From Chloroflexi bacterium RBG_16_56_11 (GTDB taxonomy: Bacteria; Chloroflexota; Dehalococcoidia; Dehalococcoidales; RBG-16-60-22), in assembly GCA_001796865.1 (NCBI GenBank), contig MGNQ01000055.1, positions 49,659 through 56,191 of the forward strand: a stretch of 6,533 bases of DNA, given 5' to 3'. Below are positions 1 through 6,001 of this stretch, one piece after another (positions within the stretch are counted from its first letter, which is position 1; every line of letters begins with the position of its first letter). The translations under genes were made by a program, and so were the position numbers. Under the pieces are notes generated by a model. It saw only the letters and a list, made by a program, of their open reading frames with translations, was not told the DNA's origin and did no database searches.

Positions 1-13
1 GAAAGGAGCCGTT

Positions 14-1855
14 ATGCCTGGAGGCTACATGGGCAAAATCCTGTGGGTCGACCTGACGACGGGCCGGATACGGGAGGACACCCCGGACGAAAAGCTGTAC
101 CGCGACTTCATCGGCGGGTACGGTATCGGTTCGCGGATTCTCTACGACCGTCAGAAGGCCAAAGTCGACCCGCTTGGACCTGAAAATATCCTCGGCATCA
201 TTACCGGACCCCTTACCGGTACTCCGGCTATCGGCGGCGCCCGCTACCAGGCGGTCGCCAAGTCGCCGCTCACGGGAGGCTGGGGGGACGCTAACTCCGG
301 CGGCCACTTCGGGCCTTATCTCAAGTTCGCCGGGTATGACGCCGTCTTCTTCACCGGCGTTTCTGAGAAACCGGTCTACCTGCTGGTGGACGAAGGCAAA
401 GCCGAGCTGAAAGAAGCCGCCCACCTCTGGGGCAAAGATACCTATGAGACGGAGGATGCTCTCCAGGCGGAGCATGGAGCCGGCGCTAAGGCCATCTGCA
501 TCGGCCCGGCGGGCGAAAAGCTATCGCTGGTCGCCTGCATCAATACCCATAAGGGAGACGCCGCCGGGCGCTCCGGACTTGGTGCGGTGATGGGCTCTAA
601 AAAGCTGAAAGCGGTCGTCGCCAGGGGGAACAAGAAAGTCCCCGTACACGATATGGAAACGGCCGAGCGTCTCCGCAAAGAGCATATCGAGGATTTGAAA
701 TCATCCGGCTTCCTTGAGAGGTTCCATAAATACGGGACCGGCGGGCACGGCGATATCTCTGCCCTCAGCGGCGACTCCCCGGTGAGAAACTGGGGGGGCG
801 TCGGCGTGGTCGACACCCCGGATGTCTCCGGGCTCCACATGGACGTGATTATCTCCAACATCGAAAGGAGAGTCGGGTGCTGGCGCTGTCCCGCCGCCTG
901 CAAAGGCAGCCTGAAAGCGGGCAACGCCGAATACAAGTACCCGGCCGGTAATCACCGCCTCGAGTACGAGACCATCGGCGCCTTCGGTGTCAACTGCGGC
1001 AACACCTATGCCCCGGCTATCGAGATGGCCAGCCACCTGTGTAACGCCTACGGCATGGATACCATCTCCGCCGGTTCCGTTATCGCCTTTGCCATGGAGT
1101 GCTACGAGAACGGTATCATCACGAAGAAGGACACGGACGGTATCGAGCTGACCTGGGGCAATCACCGCGCCCTCGTCGCCATGACGGAGAAGCTGGTGAA
1201 GCGGGAGGGTTTCGGAGATGTCCTCGCCGACGGCGTCAGGCGCGCCGCCGAGAGAATCGGCAAAGGCGCCGAAAAGTTCGCCGTTCATGTCGGCGGGCAG
1301 GAGCCGGGTATGCACGACCCCCGCGTGCTGGGACACCAGTTCGCCGGCATGCCCTCGGCCGCTATGTACTGGATGAACTCCTCCCCCGGCCGCCATACCC
1401 AGGCGTTCGGTCCGAATAGCTTTATCAGCCACCTGAACAACGCCATGGGGACCTGCATGATAATCTTCGGATGGCGGGCGGCCCGCGGTCCCTACGCCGC
1501 CAGGATGATGACCGCCGTTACCGGCTGGGACAGGCCCCTGGAGGAGCTGCTCCTGGCTGGCGAGCGGATCGCCAACATGCGGCACGTCTTCAACCTGCGC
1601 GAGGGAATCAATCCCCTCCAGCATTACATACACGGCCGGATCATCGGGCGGCCGCCTCTTCAGGAAGGGCCGCTGGCGGGCGTGACATCCGACCTTGAAG
1701 CCGAGGCCTGGTGGCACCTCGGCGCGCTCGATTGGGACCGCGTTACGACCGTCCCGAGTCGGGACAAGCTGCTCAAGCTCGGCCTCAACGATATCGCCGC
1801 GGAGCTGTGGCCCCCGGAAAAAATGCCGCGGATGGGACCGGGCGGGGCGAGGTGA
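14..1855 (+). CDS. aldehyde:ferredoxin oxidoreductase family protein (tungstopterin enzyme)
   Basis: This cytoplasmic enzyme probably oxidises an aldehyde to a carboxylic acid, or runs the reverse, with ferredoxin as electron partner. Its 613 residues match the usual AOR length. The N-terminal domain has the family pterin-binding stretch around residues 75-100 (KSPLTGGWGDANSGG at 83-97) and AAGRSGLGAVMGSK at 183-196. A 4Fe-4S site is visible as C289-x2-C292-x3-C296, with a likely fourth ligand at C481. Other typical segments are LCNAYGMDT (342-350), HDPR (434-437), SSPGRHTQ (456-463) and the C-terminal FNLREGINP. I chose the ATG at 14 because a strong GAAAGGAG ribosome site lies at 1-8 and GGYMGKIL matches normal AOR starts; an internal ATG at 29 is less likely. 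The MoaD-like gene begins 20 bp downstream, so the two are probably co-transcribed. Any promoter lies left of the window. The family is certain. The substrate is unknown, and the metal (W rather than Mo) is inferred from the family. Confidence 0.5.
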   Translation: MPGGYMGKILWVDLTTGRIREDTPDEKLYRDFIGGYGIGSRILYDRQKAKVDPLGPENILGIITGPLTGTPAIGGARYQAVAKSPLTGGWGDANSGGHFGPYLKFAGYDAVFFTGVSEKPVYLLVDEGKAELKEAAHLWGKDTYETEDALQAEHGAGAKAICIGPAGEKLSLVACINTHKGDAAGRSGLGAVMGSKKLKAVVARGNKKVPVHDMETAERLRKEHIEDLKSSGFLERFHKYGTGGHGDISALSGDSPVRNWGGVGVVDTPDVSGLHMDVIISNIERRVGCWRCPAACKGSLKAGNAEYKYPAGNHRLEYETIGAFGVNCGNTYAPAIEMASHLCNAYGMDTISAGSVIAFAMECYENGIITKKDTDGIELTWGNHRALVAMTEKLVKREGFGDVLADGVRRAAERIGKGAEKFAVHVGGQEPGMHDPRVLGHQFAGMPSAAMYWMNSSPGRHTQAFGPNSFISHLNNAMGTCMIIFGWRAARGPYAARMMTAVTGWDRPLEELLLAGERIANMRHVFNLREGINPLQHYIHGRIIGRPPLQEGPLAGVTSDLEAEAWWHLGALDWDRVTTVPSRDKLLKLGLNDIAAELWPPEKMPRMGPGGAR

Positions 1856-1875
1856 TTCTAAACGGGAGTGGTAGC

Positions 1876-2193
1876 ATGGCAAAAACCGATAACAAACCCG
1901 GCGCAAGAACGATGTTCAAATGTGTCATTCCCATGTACGGCTTGCCGCGTGAAATAACCGAGTTGCGGCAGGTGGAGGTCGAGCTCAGGGACGGGGCGGG
2001 CATGGCCGAAGTCGTCGCCGCCCTCAGGGAGAAAGTCCCGCCTCTGGAAGGGCCGGTTATCCGCCGGGGCCAGGACCGGCTTATGGAAGAATACAAGTTC
2101 AACATCAACGGGCATTTTTATTTCGATGGCATGGACTTCCAGCTTCACCCCGGCGACCGCATCGCTTTGCTGGTGCCCATGACCGGAGGTTAA
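1876..2193 (+). CDS. MoaD/ThiS-family ubiquitin-fold sulfur carrier
   Basis: This 105-residue protein looks like a small beta-grasp sulfur carrier of the MoaD/ThiS type. These proteins receive sulfur as a C-terminal thiocarboxylate and pass it to molybdopterin or a related product. The decisive sign is the C-terminus MTGG, ending exactly in Gly104-Gly105, preceded by the beta-grasp pattern HPGDRIALLVP. The segment VEVELRDGAGMAEVVAALRE fits the strand and first helix. About 13 extra residues precede the fold. I chose the ATG at 1876 because GGGAG lies 7 bp upstream; an internal ATG at 1912 has no ribosome site. It follows the AOR gene by 20 bp, and MoaD-like genes are commonly found beside AOR genes, so its likely job is tungstopterin cofactor supply for that enzyme. 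A role as ThiS or as a protein modifier cannot be excluded. The activating E1-like (MoeB/ThiF) partner is not in the window. Confidence 0.5.
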   Translation: MAKTDNKPGARTMFKCVIPMYGLPREITELRQVEVELRDGAGMAEVVAALREKVPPLEGPVIRRGQDRLMEEYKFNINGHFYFDGMDFQLHPGDRIALLVPMTGG

Positions 2194-2223
2194 CCCTCTG
2201 GTTTGAGGTTAACCTCTGGTTTG
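2187..2223. repeat. two-copy tandem repeat with central 12-bp palindrome
   Basis: Copy 1 (AGGTTAACCCTCTGGTTTG, 2187-2205) is directly followed by copy 2 (AGGTTAACCTCTGGTTTG, 2206-2223), which differs by a single missing C. Copy 1 includes the last glycine codon and the TAA stop of the MoaD-like gene. The junction creates a perfect palindrome, GAGGTTAACCTC, at 2205-2216. The repeat fills most of the 51-bp gap between two convergent genes. It looks like a recent local duplication. It might help transcription stop from either side, but there is no classic GC stem followed by a T-run. Confidence 0.5.
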
Positions 2224-2244
2224 GGGAAAATGCTGTTTTTCGTC

Positions 2245-3054
2245 TTAGTCCTGGTCAGGGGGGCGGCGTTTGCCCCCGACCCATATCTGCTGGGGGTCTA
2301 CCCGCTCACGGAGGATTTTGATTTCTTCATCGGTGGGGGGAACGGTGTCAAGAATCCCCGCTGAGACCTTGATATCCCAGCCGACCTCCGCCTTTACCCT
2401 GTCCAGCGTCACGCCCGCGGCGCAGTGCACCGATTTCACGACCATCTCCCGGTCGATAAACTCGTAGCAGGCGAGGTCAGTGATGACCAGGGCCGGGCCG
2501 GTGCCCGCGGGCAATCCTACCGCTTCCCGCCGCCCCTTCGTCCCGTCCAGATATCCCGGGCAGGTGACAAAATCCACCTTTTCCGGGAACCGCCGCCGGT
2601 TCTGGCGCAGCATGACAATGGTCCGCTTACAGAAGCTCATCACGTCGTTGGCGCCGCCGCTGCCCGGCCAGCGGTGTGATGGATTGCGGTAATCCCCGGC
2701 GACGGTGTCGTTGACGTTTCCGTGCCGGTCCACCTGTCCCGCCCCGATGAAACCGGCATTGATGTAACCTGCCTGTCCCAGGCAGTTGATATAAAACAGG
2801 CCGGTAAGCTGGTTGGCCATCATCTGGGAGCCGAGCGTGTCCGTGGCGGCGGGGAGGGGAAAGCCGGTGGTCCGGATAATACCGTTCTCGATGATGATGG
2901 TGCACCCGGGGGCGTGGGTGTAGTTGGCCAGCAGGGCGGACAAAAAGGGCAGCCCCAGCCCGACATAGACCACGTCTTCGTCTTTAATTTCATGCGCCCC
3001 GGCCACCACCATCTGGTCGGCGGCGCTATATTCACCCTGACTGCTATGGTTCAT
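2245..3054 (-). CDS. class I CoA-transferase, beta subunit (glutaconate CoA-transferase type)
   Basis: This is the second subunit of a heteromeric class I CoA-transferase, which moves CoA from an acyl-CoA donor to a carboxylic acid through a glutamyl-CoA thioester intermediate. It has 269 residues, near the normal size for GctB-like subunits. The motif IENGII at 55-60 places a glutamate (E56) in the ENG signature position, consistent with the catalytic residue being kept. Other family segments are YVGLGLP near residue 30, GFIGAGQVDRHGNVN near 103-117, and the late DLACYEF. The ATG at 3054 has a GAGGAG ribosome site (complement of 3062-3067) 7 bp upstream. The gene overlaps the end of the alpha-subunit gene by 11 bp, indicating coupled translation. 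It converges on the MoaD-like gene. The substrate is not readable. A relative, the IpdAB steroid-ring hydrolase, shares the fold but as I recall lacks this glutamate, so a true transferase is favoured here. Confidence 0.5.
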   Translation of the reverse strand: MNHSSQGEYSAADQMVVAGAHEIKDEDVVYVGLGLPFLSALLANYTHAPGCTIIIENGIIRTTGFPLPAATDTLGSQMMANQLTGLFYINCLGQAGYINAGFIGAGQVDRHGNVNDTVAGDYRNPSHRWPGSGGANDVMSFCKRTIVMLRQNRRRFPEKVDFVTCPGYLDGTKGRREAVGLPAGTGPALVITDLACYEFIDREMVVKSVHCAAGVTLDRVKAEVGWDIKVSAGILDTVPPTDEEIKILRERVDPQQIWVGGKRRPPDQD

Positions 3055-3964
3055 GCTGGCTCTCCTCGTAACCCGTGGTGATGGGTTCGCTTTTGACGGC
3101 CTTTATCTTGAAGCCCTCGAAATAGCCTGGCGGCTTCATCTCGGCCCGTTTTTTTAAATATTCTTCCCAGTCCCTGACGCCATAGACCAGGTTATCGACA
3201 TAAGACTGGTAGCCCTCGGGACGGCCGGTCTCCCCGTAGAAGCCCCACATATCCCCGCTGTAGCAGCCGGCCAGGTGCATCGGATGGGCGCCCCAGGGCT
3301 GCTCGACGACGGCGCTCACCCGGAAACAGGGGATAATGGTGCGATTGGGATCGCGGCGGATGACATCCGCATCGACTATCTTTTCCGTGGTAACGATGAC
3401 TGTCCGGCTGGCGTTGATGCCCTCGATGTCGACACCCATGGTCCCCCACTTCTGGGCGTTACCCTCGGCGTCCGCCCGCTGTACATGGATGATACCTGTG
3501 TCCGGGACAATCGCCCTGACCGCCACCACCGTCTCCCCGGTGAAAGGACAGGCCACGGTCGCCAGATTCGGATTATATTTCGGCATGTCGGACCCCGCCT
3601 GGCAGCGGGCCGGGATGAACGGTATGCCCATCTGACCGGCCAGCAACGCCAGGCTCACGCCGAAGTGAGAGTATTCTTCGAAGACGGGGTACCTGCCGGT
3701 TTCTCTGGCCTTGCGCATGGAGTAAGAACGCTTTTCATCTTGCTGCATGTAGGCCGTGACCATTTTATTGATGAGGCCTTCGCCGATGAGGAGGTTGGAG
3801 GTAGTCACCAGGCAGCTCACCAGCGTCAGGTGGCCGATTTTCTGCCGGATGATTTCATGTATGGCGGCGGAAGGTTCGCCGTGCTGCATGCCGGCAAGAA
3901 AAAGGGTGCTACCGGGCTTGACGAATCGAGCTATAGCCTCTTGCATATTCATGACTTTGTCCAT
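3044..3964 (-). CDS. class I CoA-transferase, alpha subunit (glutaconate CoA-transferase type)
   Basis: This is the first subunit of the CoA-transferase whose beta subunit follows directly. It has 306 residues, about the usual size for GctA/IpdA-like proteins. The N-terminal segment VKPGSTLFLAGMQHGEPSAA (15-34) is the glycine-rich first strand-loop of the CoA-transferase fold. EEYSHFG at 96-102 and the later GNAQKWGTMGVD (glycine-rich loop around 170) also fit the family. The ATG at 3964 is supported by an AAAGGA ribosome site (complement of 3974-3979) 9 bp upstream. It is the first gene of a two-gene minus-strand operon transcribed away from the VOC gene. A weak promoter and a 14-bp palindrome lie just upstream, suggesting repressor control. 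Family membership is clear from the paired subunits. Donor and acceptor acids are unknown; glutaconate, a 3-oxoacid, or an aromatic or cyclic acid are all possible. Confidence 0.5.
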   Translation of the reverse strand: MDKVMNMQEAIARFVKPGSTLFLAGMQHGEPSAAIHEIIRQKIGHLTLVSCLVTTSNLLIGEGLINKMVTAYMQQDEKRSYSMRKARETGRYPVFEEYSHFGVSLALLAGQMGIPFIPARCQAGSDMPKYNPNLATVACPFTGETVVAVRAIVPDTGIIHVQRADAEGNAQKWGTMGVDIEGINASRTVIVTTEKIVDADVIRRDPNRTIIPCFRVSAVVEQPWGAHPMHLAGCYSGDMWGFYGETGRPEGYQSYVDNLVYGVRDWEEYLKKRAEMKPPGYFEGFKIKAVKSEPITTGYEESQHEP

Positions 3965-3994
3965 GTCTGTTCATCCTTTCCGATTGTTGGAAAA

Positions 3995-4008
3995 ATCCTG
4001 TACAGGAT
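3995..4008. promoter_or_regulatory. perfect 14-bp palindrome, probable operator
   Basis: The sequence ATCCTGTACAGGAT is identical to its own reverse complement over all 14 bases. It overlaps the candidate -10 of the minus-strand CoA-transferase promoter and lies upstream of the plus-strand VOC promoter. This is where a dimeric repressor would be expected to act. No regulator gene is present in the window, so its binder is unknown. Confidence 0.5.
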
Positions 4009-4032
4009 ACATTAAAAGGCCGTGAAAAACAA
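4004..4032 (-). promoter_or_regulatory. candidate promoter of the CoA-transferase operon
   Basis: On the minus strand, TTGTTT (complement of 4027-4032) and TATCCT (complement of 4004-4009) are separated by 17 bp, followed by the alpha-subunit start at 3964. The -35 matches the sigma70 consensus at only three positions and the -10 at four, so this is a moderate candidate. The -10 is overlapped by the perfect palindrome. Confidence 0.5.
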
Positions 4033-4059
4033 CCGGCAATCAACCGTGTCCAGGCTGGT

Positions 4060-4088
4060 TTGACATGGAAGCCTTACATGGATACACT
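4060..4088 (+). promoter_or_regulatory. sigma70-type promoter of the VOC/alcohol dehydrogenase genes
   Basis: A perfect -35 (TTGACA, 4060-4065) is followed after 17 bp by TACACT (4083-4088), a four-of-six match to the -10 consensus. Transcription would begin near 4095, giving a leader of about 50 nt before the VOC ATG at 4144. This also argues against translation starting at the in-frame TTG at 4060, since that codon is part of the -35 box. Confidence 0.5.
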
Positions 4089-4101
4089 TGTAGGGAATCT
4101 G

Positions 4102-4122
4102 CCGGGTTTAGTAAAAATCCGG
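4102..4122 (+). promoter_or_regulatory. stem-loop in the 5' leader of the VOC mRNA
   Basis: Bases 4102-4109 (CCGGGTTT) can pair with 4115-4122 (AAATCCGG) to give an 8-bp stem with one G-U pair and a 5-nt loop. It would lie just after the predicted transcription start and ends 9 nt before the AAAGGAG ribosome site at 4132-4138. A role in mRNA stability or translation control is possible. It is too small to be a known riboswitch. Confidence 0.5.
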
Positions 4123-4143
4123 AACTTCAATAAAGGAGCCGGC

Positions 4144-4620
4144 ATGGAAAAAAAGACGGGAAAATCATCTTTCGCGAAACTCCACCACGTGGGAGTGGTA
4201 GTCAAAGACATCAAGAAAGCCGTCGCCTATTTCGAGTCGCTGGGCATCGGTCCGTTTGAAGGGCCGGGGGGAGCGCAGTTTTTTAAGATATCCTTCAAGG
4301 GTGAGCTGCACGGCAAACCGGCGGAATGGACCACCACGATAAGCAACGCCAGGTTCGGCGATGTCGAGCTGGAGCTGCTGGAGCCCACAGCCGGCCCGCA
4401 GTCCCTCAAGGAATCGCTGGACAAGACCGGTGAAGGACTGCACCATGTCGGCTTCATTACCGACAACATAGAGCGTGAAAAGGCTAATTTCAAAAAGAAC
4501 GGGATAGGTATCTGGACGTCAGGAGGGGCCGGGGCCGAGTTTTTCTACTCCGACCCATCACCCGTCGGTGGTCTGGCTATAGAGTTCCGGACGATGGGGC
4601 CACCGCCGCCGAAGAAATAA
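4144..4620 (+). CDS. VOC-family protein resembling methylmalonyl-CoA epimerase
   Basis: This is a 158-residue protein of the vicinal oxygen chelate (glyoxalase/epimerase) superfamily, with two beta-alpha-beta-beta-beta modules. Module 1 starts at LHHVGVVVKD (13-22) and contains FGDVELELLEP (71-81). Module 2 starts at GLHHVGFITDN (98-108) and ends at GGLAIEFRT (142-150). Likely metal ligands are H15, E78, H101 and E147, in the order seen in methylmalonyl-CoA epimerase; position 2 is Glu where, from memory, the Propionibacterium enzyme has Gln. The proline-rich tail PPPPKK is unusual but short. I chose the ATG at 4144 because AAAGGAG lies 5 bp upstream and a promoter overlaps any earlier start. 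It is the first gene of a plus-strand unit, with the dehydrogenase 26 bp downstream. It may epimerise an acyl-CoA, given the neighbouring CoA-transferase, but a glyoxalase-like or dioxygenase-like role cannot be excluded. Confidence 0.5.
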   Translation: MEKKTGKSSFAKLHHVGVVVKDIKKAVAYFESLGIGPFEGPGGAQFFKISFKGELHGKPAEWTTTISNARFGDVELELLEPTAGPQSLKESLDKTGEGLHHVGFITDNIEREKANFKKNGIGIWTSGGAGAEFFYSDPSPVGGLAIEFRTMGPPPPKK

Positions 4621-4646
4621 CTGACAAACAACAAGGAGGACAACCT

Positions 4647-5663
4647 ATGAAAGCCGCCGTCACGCGGGCTATCGGAAATATTAATATGGAAGAAGTCCCG
4701 GATCCGGAAACGGGTCCGAACCAGATAAAAGTTAAAATAGCCTTCTGCGGTCTCTGCGGGACCGACCCCGAGAACCTGGAAGGACGTTTCGGTCTCATGC
4801 CGCCGGAGGCATACAAGCAGGCCAGGATACTCGGGCACGAGGCCTCCGGGACCATCGCGGCTATCGGTAGCGACGTCAAAGGCAGCTTCAAGGTAGGGCA
4901 GCGCGTGGCGATGAACTTCCGCGGCTCCTGCGGGGCCTGCTACTACTGTCAGAACGGCCTGGAACACTACTGCCGCCGCGGGTCCGGCGCCTCCGGCTCC
5001 TTCGCCGAGTACGCCGTCTACCCGGAGAGCGCCGTGTACCCCCTCTCCGATGATATCTCCCTTGAAATCGGCTCTCTCCTTGAGCCTGTTTCCGTGGCCG
5101 TCCACGCCATCGACCAGGCTAATGTCTATACCGGCAGCAGCGTCGCCATCTGCGGGGGTGGACCTATCGGCCTGCTCTGCCTGGAAATGGCCCTCAAAGC
5201 CGGCGCCGCACGGGCCTTACTGTCCGAGCCTATCGCGGAGAAGCGGGCGCTGGCCAGGAAACTGGGCGCGGACGTGGTGGTGGACCCGTTCAAGGAAGAC
5301 CTCCTGGAAGCCGGGAAGAAGCTCACCGACGGCCGCGGTTTCAATACCGTCATCGATGCCAGCGGCAGCGTGGCCGCCGCCAAGCAGGCCGTCTACCTGG
5401 CGGATAACAAGGGCACCGTCCTCTGGGCGGCCGTCTACGGCAAGGACGTGGAAATCGGCGTCCCGCCCTTCCTGATGTATGCCAAAGAGCTCACCATTAC
5501 TTCCACGTTCGTGTCTCCTTATTCGTTCCCGCGGGCGCTTGCCCTGCTGCCCAGGCTCGAGCTCAAGCCGCTCATCACGGACATCGTCTCCCTGAAAGAT
5601 ATTCAAAAAGCCTTCGAGCTGCACAAAAAGGGCAAATCGATAAAGATATTGATTCAACCGTAA
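4647..5663 (+). CDS. zinc-dependent medium-chain alcohol dehydrogenase
   Basis: This 338-residue enzyme belongs to the zinc-containing medium-chain dehydrogenase family (threonine, sorbitol and butanediol dehydrogenase relatives). It interconverts an alcohol and a ketone or aldehyde. Catalytic zinc ligands are C37 (in CGLCGTD), H64-E65 (GHEASG) and E146 (LLEP). The structural zinc lobe is complete with C95, C98, C101 and C109. The Rossmann nucleotide loop is CGGGPIG at 169-175, and E194 at the end of the next strand suggests NAD(H) rather than NADP(H). The ATG at 4647 has a strong AAGGAGG site (4633-4639) 7 bp upstream. It lies 26 bp after the VOC gene, so the two are likely one operon. A compound palindrome begins right after its stop and may separate it from the downstream genes. 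The substrate is unknown; the family is certain. Confidence 0.5.
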   Translation: MKAAVTRAIGNINMEEVPDPETGPNQIKVKIAFCGLCGTDPENLEGRFGLMPPEAYKQARILGHEASGTIAAIGSDVKGSFKVGQRVAMNFRGSCGACYYCQNGLEHYCRRGSGASGSFAEYAVYPESAVYPLSDDISLEIGSLLEPVSVAVHAIDQANVYTGSSVAICGGGPIGLLCLEMALKAGAARALLSEPIAEKRALARKLGADVVVDPFKEDLLEAGKKLTDGRGFNTVIDASGSVAAAKQAVYLADNKGTVLWAAVYGKDVEIGVPPFLMYAKELTITSTFVSPYSFPRALALLPRLELKPLITDIVSLKDIQKAFELHKKGKSIKILIQP

Positions 5664-5670
5664 AATAACC

Positions 5671-5753
5671 TCCTCTCCCCGTGCGGGAGAGGAATGAAGG
5701 TGAGGGGGCGCTGATTCTCACCCTCACCCGGCCTCTCCCCTCAAGGGAGAGGA
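5671..5753. repeat. compound palindrome of three hairpins (REP/MITE-like element)
   Basis: Three 8-bp inverted repeats follow one another: CCTCTCCC (5672-5679) with GGGAGAGG (5685-5692); GGTGAGGG (5699-5706) with CCCTCACC (5721-5728); and CCTCTCCC (5732-5739) with GGGAGAGG (5745-5752). The first and third stems have identical sequence and are placed symmetrically around 5712, so the whole element can also fold into one long interrupted hairpin. It sits 7 bp after the dehydrogenase stop. There is no coding capacity and no T-run typical of an intrinsic terminator. It resembles dispersed intergenic palindromes with CTCTCCC stems found in many bacterial genomes. It could still stabilise the upstream mRNA or reduce read-through. 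Confidence 0.5.
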
Positions 5754-5788
5754 ATCTACTGAAAAAACAAGAGGAAAGCGAGGTTTAA

Positions 5789-6001
5789 ATGACGGAGAAA
5801 ATCCACTGTGGCAAATGCTGTATGCTCCTCTACTTCGGCGAGGAAATCAAGCGCCGACTCTACATGCGGGCGATACCTTCCGAAGAGACGGTGCTGGGCT
5901 ATTATAACAATGTCTGCCCCCGCTGCGGCAGCCAGCTGACATTGAAAAGCGTTAACATCAAGACGGAGGGACGGAAGACATGGCACACGATGAAAAGCTA
6001 A
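5789..6001 (+). CDS. small four-cysteine zinc-ribbon protein
   Basis: This predicted 70-residue protein has two paired-cysteine knuckles, C7-x2-C10 (HCGKCC) and C43-x2-C46 (CPRCG), spaced like a zinc ribbon. C11 is an extra cysteine. The pattern of an N-terminal CxxC followed by a hydrophobic strand (MLLYF) and a late CPRCG is reminiscent of Com-like zinc-finger proteins, but the similarity is only by eye. There is no signal peptide or membrane segment, so it is probably cytoplasmic. The ATG at 5789 has purine-rich AGAGGA (5770-5775) and GAGG (5780-5783) upstream; neither spacing is ideal. Its last 22 bp overlap the start of the transketolase-like gene, which supports it being real and translated together with that gene. 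Its function is unknown: nucleic-acid binding, or an accessory subunit of the neighbour, are possibilities. Confidence 0.5.
   Translation: MTEKIHCGKCCMLLYFGEEIKRRLYMRAIPSEETVLGYYNNVCPRCGSQLTLKSVNIKTEGRKTWHTMKS

Noticed and set aside
701..1906. 401-codon open frame on the minus strand opposite the AOR gene
   Set aside because: It lies fully antisense to a gene with unmistakable AOR motifs and shows no recognisable domain. Long antisense frames are common in GC-rich genes.
2194..2244. Intrinsic terminator between the convergent genes
   Set aside because: The only strong palindrome is AT-centred with no loop, and the T-run at 2236-2240 is too far from it, so I could not support a standard terminator.
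3275..4015. 246-codon open frame on the plus strand across the CoA-transferase alpha gene
   Set aside because: It is antisense to a clear family member, has no recognisable motif, and runs into the divergent control region.
4060..4143. Upstream TTG start extending the VOC protein by 28 residues
   Set aside because: The TTG is part of a consensus -35 box, the extension matches nothing in the VOC fold, and the ATG at 4144 has a strong ribosome site.
4545..5105. 186-codon minus-strand frame across the VOC/dehydrogenase junction
   Set aside because: It is antisense to two well-supported genes, and its composition is that of a shadow frame.
5671..5753. CRISPR array or intrinsic terminator reading of the hairpin cluster
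   Set aside because: The repeated 8-mers are inverted stems within one palindrome, not direct repeats with spacers, and no T-run follows any stem.
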